Translations under genes and position numbers: made by a program
In this document: one piece after another, positions 5,737 to 9,724 of the stretch
Layout of the letters: the number at the start of each line of letters is the position of its first letter
Position numbering within the stretch: the stretch's first letter is position 1
Notes under the pieces: generated by a model
The model's input: only the letters and a program-made list of their open reading frames with translations
Database searches by the model: none
Told to the model about the DNA's origin: nothing
Source of the DNA: an uncultured Aeromicrobium sp.
Lineage (GTDB): Bacteria; Actinomycetota; Actinomycetes; Propionibacteriales; Nocardioidaceae
Assembly: GCF_946221465.1 (NCBI RefSeq)
Contig: NZ_CAMJVP010000116.1
Span: 1 to 9,724 of the forward strand
DNA: 9,724 nt
Reading direction: 5' to 3'

Positions 5737-6557
5737 GTGCTCGGGCGCATGACGGCGTCGACTTGCGTAGACTTCCACACGCGGAAGCCCTCCTCCGTCT
5801 CCCCCAGTCGCCAGTACGCCGAGACCGAGAGGTCCTGCCGGTCCACCCTTCCGTCGAGCAGGTACGGGCGAACGCTCTTGAGCAGGGCGGACTCGCCGTG
5901 GACGAAGGCCTGGACACGGCCGGCCGGCCAGGTCCAGGCGCGGACGGCATCGTCGAGCAGGGTCGTGGCGCCGGGGTGGGCGCCTGCGCGATGAAGCCAG
6001 TTCACGTCGACCTTGCCCTCGGTGGGCAGGTCGATCTCGTCGGCGGGTCCATCCACCTCGAGGAAGGCGGTGGCGGAGGCACCCGTGGGCAGTGCGGCGA
6101 TAGAGGCCGCGATCGCCGGGAGCGCGGACTCATCGCCGACGAAGAGGTGATGATCCACCTCAGCCTTGGGCGCGTACGCGCCGCCGGGGCCGCGCATGTG
6201 GATGGTGTCGCCCGGCTGCGCGGCCGCCGCCCACGGACCGGCGATCCCCTCATCGCCGTGGACGACGAAGTCGATCGCCAGTTCCTCGGCGGCATCGTCC
6301 ACCCAGCGGATCGTATAGGTGCGTAGAATGGGCCGGGCTTCGGGCGGGAACGTCTTGCGGACGATGTCAAGGTCGAGCGGATCTGGATACTCGACGCCCT
6401 CGGCGAGAAAAACCAGCTTGACGTACTTGTCGGTCGCCGTGATGTCACGTTCGCGGTAGGTCGCGAAGCCGGGCCCGCCGAACACAATCCGGCGAAGCCT
6501 CGGCGCGATCTGCTCCGCGCGAACGACACTCAGGGCAACCGGCACATTCTTCGACAC
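5733..6557 (-). CDS. Siderophore-interacting protein (FAD-binding ferric-siderophore reductase)
   Basis: This 274-residue cytoplasmic flavoprotein of the ViuB/SIP family would release iron from imported ferric siderophores by reduction using NAD(P)H. The N-terminal FAD-binding barrel includes PILRTYTIRWVD (RTYT at 79-82, the flavin-binding signature) and DFVVHGDEGIAGPWAAAAQPGD (96-117). The C-terminal SIP domain has FVGDESALPAIAASIAALP (139-157), FVHGESALLKSVRPYLL (218-234) and SAYWRLGETEEGFRVWK (246-262), which are hallmark family motifs. The start is GTG at 6557, six bases after a TAGGCT -10 element, so the mRNA is probably leaderless. It is the first gene of a two-gene unit with the cytidylyltransferase. 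Iron control would be expected from function, but no convincing DtxR/IdeR box was recognised. Confidence 0.9.
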   Translation of the reverse strand: MSKNVPVALSVVRAEQIAPRLRRIVFGGPGFATYRERDITATDKYVKLVFLAEGVEYPDPLDLDIVRKTFPPEARPILRTYTIRWVDDAAEELAIDFVVHGDEGIAGPWAAAAQPGDTIHMRGPGGAYAPKAEVDHHLFVGDESALPAIAASIAALPTGASATAFLEVDGPADEIDLPTEGKVDVNWLHRAGAHPGATTLLDDAVRAWTWPAGRVQAFVHGESALLKSVRPYLLDGRVDRQDLSVSAYWRLGETEEGFRVWKSTQVDAVMRPST

Positions 6558-6563
6558 GCGGCG

Positions 6564-6569
6564 AGCCTA
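6564..6569 (-). promoter_or_regulatory. -10 element of the reductase gene, leaderless type
   Basis: The minus strand reads TAGGCT, then six bases (6563-6558), then the GTG start. Actinobacterial -10 boxes (TANNNT) placed 6-7 bases before a start codon usually mean transcription begins at the start codon itself. No clear -35 is seen. It mirrors the promoter at 6666-6671. Confidence 0.6.
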
Positions 6570-6595
6570 CTCCTCGCTCACACGGAAGGCCACGA

Positions 6596-6649
6596 GCCTT
6601 GTGTCATACCTTCGGCGGGTTCTGACCCGCAGTTCGTATGACGCAAGGC
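6596..6649. repeat. 54-bp interrupted palindrome between divergent promoters
   Basis: The outer arms are GCCTTGTGTCATAC (6596-6609) and GTATGACGCAAGGC (6636-6649), pairing at 13 of 14 positions; the exception is T-G, which would pair in RNA. Five unpaired bases lie on each side, then an inner pair GCGGGT (6615-6620) / ACCCGC (6625-6630) around TCTG. All parts share one centre at 6622.5. The right arm covers the expected -35 region of the metallopeptidase promoter. That suits an operator for a dimeric or tetrameric repressor acting on one or both genes, but a regulator is not identified. Confidence 0.65.
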
Positions 6650-6665
6650 GACTCGCCCTCGCTGT

Positions 6666-6671
6666 TAGCCT
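6666..6671 (+). promoter_or_regulatory. -10 element of the metallopeptidase gene, leaderless type
   Basis: TAGCCT is followed by six bases (GGCGGC) and the GTG start at 6678, the same layout as the divergent promoter at 6564-6569. No ribosome binding site is needed or seen. The -35 position (about 6643-6648) falls in the right arm of the palindrome. Confidence 0.6.
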
Positions 6672-6677
6672 GGCGGC

Positions 6678-8627
6678 GTGACGCATGGACTCGACACCAC
6701 CGCCTTCGATCCTCAGATCCGCGTGCAAGACGACCTCTTCCGTCATGTGAACGGACGCTGGCTGCGCGAGACGGCCATTCCGGCCGACCGAGCCGCAGCA
6801 GGAGCCTTCGTCCGACTGGTCGACGAGTCCGAGAAGATCGTTCGCACCATCGTGGAACGCTGCGCCGAGCGTCCCGACTCCGACGAGGAACGCACCATCG
6901 GTGCGCTCTACCGCAGCTTCATGGACGTCGACCGCGTCGAGGAACTCGGGGCGGCACCCCTCACGCCGGAGTTGCACCGCATCGCGGCGATCGACTCCGT
7001 GCCGGACGTCGTGCGCACCCTCGGCTCCCTGGAGCGAGCCGGAGTCGCGAGCATCATCGGCCTGTACGTCGCCCCCGACCGCGGCAATCCGGATCGCTAC
7101 ATCGCGCACATCGTGCAGAGCGGCCTAGGCCTTCCCGACGAGTCCTACTACCGCGAGGACTCGTTCGCGCCGATTCGCGAGGCGTACGTCGCCCACGTCG
7201 CGAGAATGCTCGAACTCGCCGGGCTCGACGCCTCCGGCGAGCGGGCGAATCGTGTCATGGAACTCGAACGCCGCATCGCAGCTCGGCACTGGGACCGCGT
7301 CGCCACCCGCGACGCCCAGAAGACCTACAATCTGCGCAGCGCCGACGAGCTCGCTGCGATGCTGCCCGCCTTCGACTGGGCGCAGTGGCGCGAAGCCGCC
7401 CAGATCGCGCCCGAAGTGCTCGAGGAAGTCGTCGTCTCCCAGCCGTCGTACGTCGAGGGTCTTGCCGAGCTGTTGACCGACGACCTGATCCCGGCATGGT
7501 CGGACTGGCTGCGCTGGCACCTCATCCATGCAGCCGCCCCGTACCTGTCCGAGGCGTTCGTGGCGGAGAACTTCGCATTTTACGGGCGGACGCTGCAGGG
7601 CACGGACGAACTGCGCCCACGGTGGAAGCGCGGTGTCGGCTTCGTCGAGGGCGCTATGGGCGAGGCGGTCGGCAAGATCTACGTCCGCAGCCAGTTCCCG
7701 CCCGCTGCCAAGGAGCGGATGGCCGAACTGATCGACAACCTCATCGAGGCCTACCGACGCAGCATCAGCGAACTGTCCTGGATGAGCGACGAGACCAAGA
7801 AGCGCGCCCACGAGAAGCTCGACGCCTTCACACCCAAGATCGGGCACCCCGAGAACTTCCGCGACTACTCCGCGCTCGTCGCCGATCCCCACGATCTACT
7901 GGGCAATGCACGCCGTGCGCTCTCGTTCGGCATGGACGTCGAACTCGCCAAGATCGGGCAGCCGATCGACCGCGACGAGTGGTACATGACCCCCCAGACG
8001 GTCAATGCGTACTACAACCCCACGATGAACGAGATCGTGTTCCCGGCCGCGATCCTCCAGCCGCCCTTCTTCGACGCAGAGGCCGACGACGCGGTCAACT
8101 ACGGCGCGATCGGGGCTGTCATCGGACACGAGATCGGTCACGGTTTCGACGACCAGGGTTCGCAGTACGACGGGACGGGTGCGCTGCGCAACTGGTGGAC
8201 CGACGAGGACCGCGCCGCATTCGAACGGCTGGCCGCGTCGCTCATCGCCCAATACGACGTGTTGTCGCCCGAGGGTGCCGACGGCCATACGGTCAACGGG
8301 GCACTGACGATCGGCGAGAACATCGGTGACCTCGGCGGCCTCGGCATCGCCTACAAGGCGCTGCGCATCGCCATCGGTGACGAGGAGCCCGACCCGATCG
8401 ACGGTTTCACCGCAGACCAGCGATTCTTCCTCTCGTGGGCGCAAGCGTGGCAGGGCAAGACGCGCCCGGCTGAGACCATCCGCCGGCTCACCGTCGACCC
8501 GCATTCGCCGCCGGAGTTCCGCTGCAACCAGGTCGTGCGCAACATCGACGCCTTCTACGCCGCCTTTGACGTGACACCGGACGACGCGCTCTGGCTCGAT
8601 CCCGACGAGCGCGTCACCATCTGGTGA
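6678..8627 (+). CDS. M13 family zinc metallopeptidase (neprilysin/PepO type)
   Basis: This 649-residue zinc endopeptidase would cleave oligopeptides rather than folded proteins. There is no signal peptide or membrane segment at the N-terminus (THGLDTTAFDPQIRVQDDLF), so unlike animal neprilysin it should be cytoplasmic, as in many actinobacteria. The large M13 N-terminal domain starts with DLFRHVNGRWL. The catalytic domain has the substrate-binding NAYYNP (443-448), zinc motif HEIGH (H484, E485, H488), third ligand and acid in GENIGDLGG (E547, D551), and DPHSPPEFR (H609, R615), which stabilises the transition state in family structures. It ends in the typical ...RVTIW. All key residues are present and the length is normal. 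The GTG start follows a TAGCCT box by six bases; nearby ATGs are out of frame. It is a single-gene unit, divergent from the reductase and convergent with DUF501. Confidence 0.95.
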   Translation: MTHGLDTTAFDPQIRVQDDLFRHVNGRWLRETAIPADRAAAGAFVRLVDESEKIVRTIVERCAERPDSDEERTIGALYRSFMDVDRVEELGAAPLTPELHRIAAIDSVPDVVRTLGSLERAGVASIIGLYVAPDRGNPDRYIAHIVQSGLGLPDESYYREDSFAPIREAYVAHVARMLELAGLDASGERANRVMELERRIAARHWDRVATRDAQKTYNLRSADELAAMLPAFDWAQWREAAQIAPEVLEEVVVSQPSYVEGLAELLTDDLIPAWSDWLRWHLIHAAAPYLSEAFVAENFAFYGRTLQGTDELRPRWKRGVGFVEGAMGEAVGKIYVRSQFPPAAKERMAELIDNLIEAYRRSISELSWMSDETKKRAHEKLDAFTPKIGHPENFRDYSALVADPHDLLGNARRALSFGMDVELAKIGQPIDRDEWYMTPQTVNAYYNPTMNEIVFPAAILQPPFFDAEADDAVNYGAIGAVIGHEIGHGFDDQGSQYDGTGALRNWWTDEDRAAFERLAASLIAQYDVLSPEGADGHTVNGALTIGENIGDLGGLGIAYKALRIAIGDEEPDPIDGFTADQRFFLSWAQAWQGKTRPAETIRRLTVDPHSPPEFRCNQVVRNIDAFYAAFDVTPDDALWLDPDERVTIW

Positions 8628-8630
8628 GCT

Positions 8631-8746
8631 GCTGGTTTCCCACGAGACCGAAGAAAACTTCGCTAGATCAAACAGAAAACTGTTCTCAAGCGCATGAAGC
8701 TTCGTGCGCTTGAGAACAGTTTCGAGCGGTCTCGTGGGAAACCAGC
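8631..8746. repeat. Compound inverted repeat filling the gap between convergent genes
   Basis: The outer stem GCTGGTTTCCCACGAGACCG (8631-8650) is perfectly complementary to 8727-8746 over 20 bp. Inside lie a 46-bp near-perfect palindrome (8677-8722) and a small hairpin, CGAAG-AAAA-CTTCG (8649-8662). A second small alternative hairpin, AACAG-AAAA-CTGTT (8671-8684), overlaps the palindrome. The left spacer is 26 bases and the right 4, so RNA or a DNA cruciform could form a three-way junction. It starts 3 bases after the peptidase stop and ends 1 base before the DUF501 stop. It probably acts as a two-way terminator or mRNA 3' end protector; a mobile palindromic repeat is an alternative. Confidence 0.85.
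8677..8722 (-). terminator. Inner hairpin, likely terminator (best in the minus direction)
   Basis: The arms 8677-8699 and 8700-8722 pair at 22 of 23 positions (one T-G), with an AAGCTT centre. Reading the minus strand, the hairpin runs into TTTTCTGTTT (8680-8671, overlapping the stem end), a reasonable U-rich tail for ending the ftsB-DUF501 transcript. In the plus direction only TTTCGAG follows, so termination of the peptidase mRNA would be weaker or rely on the outer stem. Confidence 0.55.
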
Positions 8747-8747
8747 G

Positions 8748-9230
8748 TCAGGCGCAGGGAGTGCCGGTCCACCAGTCGCCGAGGAGGCGAAGGGTCTCAT
8801 CCCCGAGCGGATTGACGCCGGGACCCTTCGCGAGCGAGTGCCCGGCCAGAACGTGCAGGCATTTGACGCGCGTGGGCATGCCACCGGCGCTGATCCCAGC
8901 GATCTCCTCGACGTGGCCGAGCGCCTCCCGCTCCGCCAGGTAGCTCTCGTGGGCCCGGCGATACGCTGCCGCGAGTTCGGTGTCCTCAGCCAGCCGCTCA
9001 GTCCACTCGGCCATGAGGCCGGACGCCTCAAGCGTGCCGATCGCGCCCGCCAGACGCGGACAGGTGAGGTAGTACAACGTCGGGAACGGCGTACCGTCGG
9101 GCAGCCGCGGCTTCGTCTTGACGACGTTCGGATGCCCGGAAGGACAGCGCGAGGAGACCTCGACCATCGCCCGGGGCGGACGGCCCAGCTGCTCGGTGAT
9201 GGTGGCGACGTCGTCGTCGGTCAAGGTCAC
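8748..9230 (-). CDS. DUF501 family protein
   Basis: This 160-residue soluble protein belongs to a family of unknown function, found in actinobacteria next to ftsB/divIC. Visible conserved blocks are GRPPRAMVEVSSRCPSGHP (16-34), TLYYLTCPRLAGAIGTLEASG (51-71) and GGMPTRVKCLHVLAGHSLAKGPGVNPLGD (116-144). The recurrent Cys and His residues (C29, H33, C57, C124, H126, H131) could bind a metal; that is inference. The GTG start at 9230 overlaps the ftsB stop as GTGA, so it is translated together with ftsB. In many relatives an exopolyphosphatase (ppx/gppA) gene follows, but here the gene ends at a convergent palindromic element and no ppx is in the window. Confidence 0.88.
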   Translation of the reverse strand: MTLTDDDVATITEQLGRPPRAMVEVSSRCPSGHPNVVKTKPRLPDGTPFPTLYYLTCPRLAGAIGTLEASGLMAEWTERLAEDTELAAAYRRAHESYLAEREALGHVEEIAGISAGGMPTRVKCLHVLAGHSLAKGPGVNPLGDETLRLLGDWWTGTPCA

Positions 9231-9724
9231 GGGTTCTCCAACACCTCGTCGAGGTTTCGTTCCTGAGGGCTCGTGGGCGGCTCACCGGCCTGTTCCACGC
9301 TCCCCCACAGTTTGCCGTACCAAGGCCGGTCCGACTGCGCAGGAGGGTCGTCCAGGCGCCCGACCTCACCCTGCAGCTGACCGTCGACGCCGATCACCCG
9401 GTACCCCACCTCACCGGGCATCACCCAACCGAAACGGTCTCGCGCCTGCTGCTTGACGAAGGCCGGATCCTCCCAGCGGTCGATCTCCTCGTGCAGCTCG
9501 TCGATGTCCCGCTCAGCCTGCCGATTCGCTCGCTCCAGCGCACTGATCTCACTGCGCTGCTGCCACCAGGCGTGCACGGTGGCGGTGTACGAGGCGACGA
9601 GCAGCACGACGACCGCCAACAAGATGATGGCGCGCGCCGTGAACCGCGTTCCCGACGGCCCCGCGGGCGGGTGCGACGGTCGGGGACGCCGCGGCGCCTG
9701 CGAAGAGGCGCCGCGGCTCGCGCG
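9227..9724 (-). CDS. Septum formation initiator FtsB/DivIC, 5' end outside the window
   Basis: This small bitopic membrane protein of the divisome would pair with FtsL-type partners and FtsQ at the division site. The open frame continues to the window edge (166 codons visible). In-frame ATG, GTG and TTG are absent between 9724 and a TTG at 9622. That TTG would cut into the membrane segment, so the true start lies beyond the window. Layout: an Arg/Pro-rich cytoplasmic tail (9641-9724), one transmembrane segment (AIILLAVVVLLVASYTATVHA) and a coiled coil (QRSEISALERANRQAERDID, then ELHEEIDRWEDPAFVKQQAR). The conserved DRFGWVMPGEVGYRVIG follows, then a variable acidic and Pro-containing tail. It is coupled to DUF501 by GTGA. 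In related genomes eno is usually just upstream. Confidence 0.88.
   Translation of the reverse strand, partial: RASRGASSQAPRRPRPSHPPAGPSGTRFTARAIILLAVVVLLVASYTATVHAWWQQRSEISALERANRQAERDIDELHEEIDRWEDPAFVKQQARDRFGWVMPGEVGYRVIGVDGQLQGEVGRLDDPPAQSDRPWYGKLWGSVEQAGEPPTSPQERNLDEVLENP
9688..9717. repeat. Strong GC hairpin inside the ftsB 5' coding region
   Basis: GCCGCGGCGCCT (9688-9699) and AGGCGCCGCGGC (9706-9717) pair perfectly over 12 bp around a six-base loop (GCGAAG on the plus strand, CTTCGC on the coding strand). It lies in the part encoding the cytoplasmic Ala/Arg-rich tail. No U-run follows on the coding strand. Confidence 0.6.

Noticed and set aside
5419..6326. Plus-strand open frames of 191 and 219 codons opposite the reductase and cytidylyltransferase
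   Set aside because: They overlap two well-supported minus-strand genes, and their composition is low-complexity and Gly/Arg-rich.
7125..7892. A 255-codon minus-strand open frame within the metallopeptidase gene
   Set aside because: It is antisense to a clear gene, with no motif, no promoter and no ribosome binding site. It is a GC-driven shadow.
6638..8329. A 563-codon open frame overlapping the metallopeptidase in another frame
   Set aside because: It is extremely Arg-rich, has no recognisable domain and lies inside a gene with all M13 motifs. It is a shadow of high-GC coding sequence.
1..9724. CRISPR array, toxin-antitoxin pair or phage-defence operon
   Set aside because: No regularly spaced direct repeats and no motifs of such systems were seen. 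The only repeats are IS ends and the palindromes described.

Overview
The window is high-GC DNA from an actinobacterium, most likely of the Microbacteriaceae or Micrococcales. Three things point there: the ftsB-DUF501 pair at the right edge, actinobacterial-type transposases, and promoters of the TAGSCT-N6-GTG type that imply leaderless mRNAs. It has two halves. Positions 1-4960 are a pile-up of insertion sequences. Positions 5038-9724 are ordinary chromosome with five intact, tightly packed genes.

Left half, in order: (a) about 50 bp that look like the tip of another IS, possibly IS256-like. (b) An IS30-family element (about 54-1311) with a full-length transposase carrying a canonical DD(33)E triad. 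(c) Remnants of an IS21-family element, in which the start of istA is joined to the start of istB by an internal deletion. (d) Inside that IS21 remnant, an IS3-family element (1377-2724) with near-perfect 26-bp terminal repeats and a 3-bp CTC target duplication, but a damaged orfA, a frameshifted orfB and a 6-residue insertion that stretches the DD(35)E spacing. (e) A second IS3-type element on the minus strand (3085-4415), with clear ends but no target duplication, flanked by two different ISs. (f) The 3' half of an IS5-family transposase and its right end (to about 4960), next to a CTAA tetranucleotide. Every transposase here except that of IS30 shows reading-frame damage or truncation.

Right half: a minus-strand pair, a siderophore-interacting FAD-binding reductase followed by an IspD/TarI-type cytidylyltransferase, joined by a GTGA start/stop overlap. 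Divergent from it on the plus strand is a 649-residue M13 (neprilysin/PepO-type) zinc metallopeptidase. The 120-bp gap between the two transcription units holds mirror-image leaderless promoters around a 54-bp interrupted palindrome. Convergent to the peptidase is a minus-strand pair, ftsB/divIC (5' end outside the window) and a DUF501 gene, again joined by GTGA. The whole 120-bp gap between the convergent stop codons is a compound inverted repeat: a perfect 20-bp outer stem, a 46-bp inner palindrome and a small side hairpin.

No CRISPR array, tRNA, rRNA or defence operon was recognised. The best candidates for something undescribed are the two structured intergenic elements and a strong hairpin inside the 5' coding region of ftsB. 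All family assignments come from reading motifs; no search was run.
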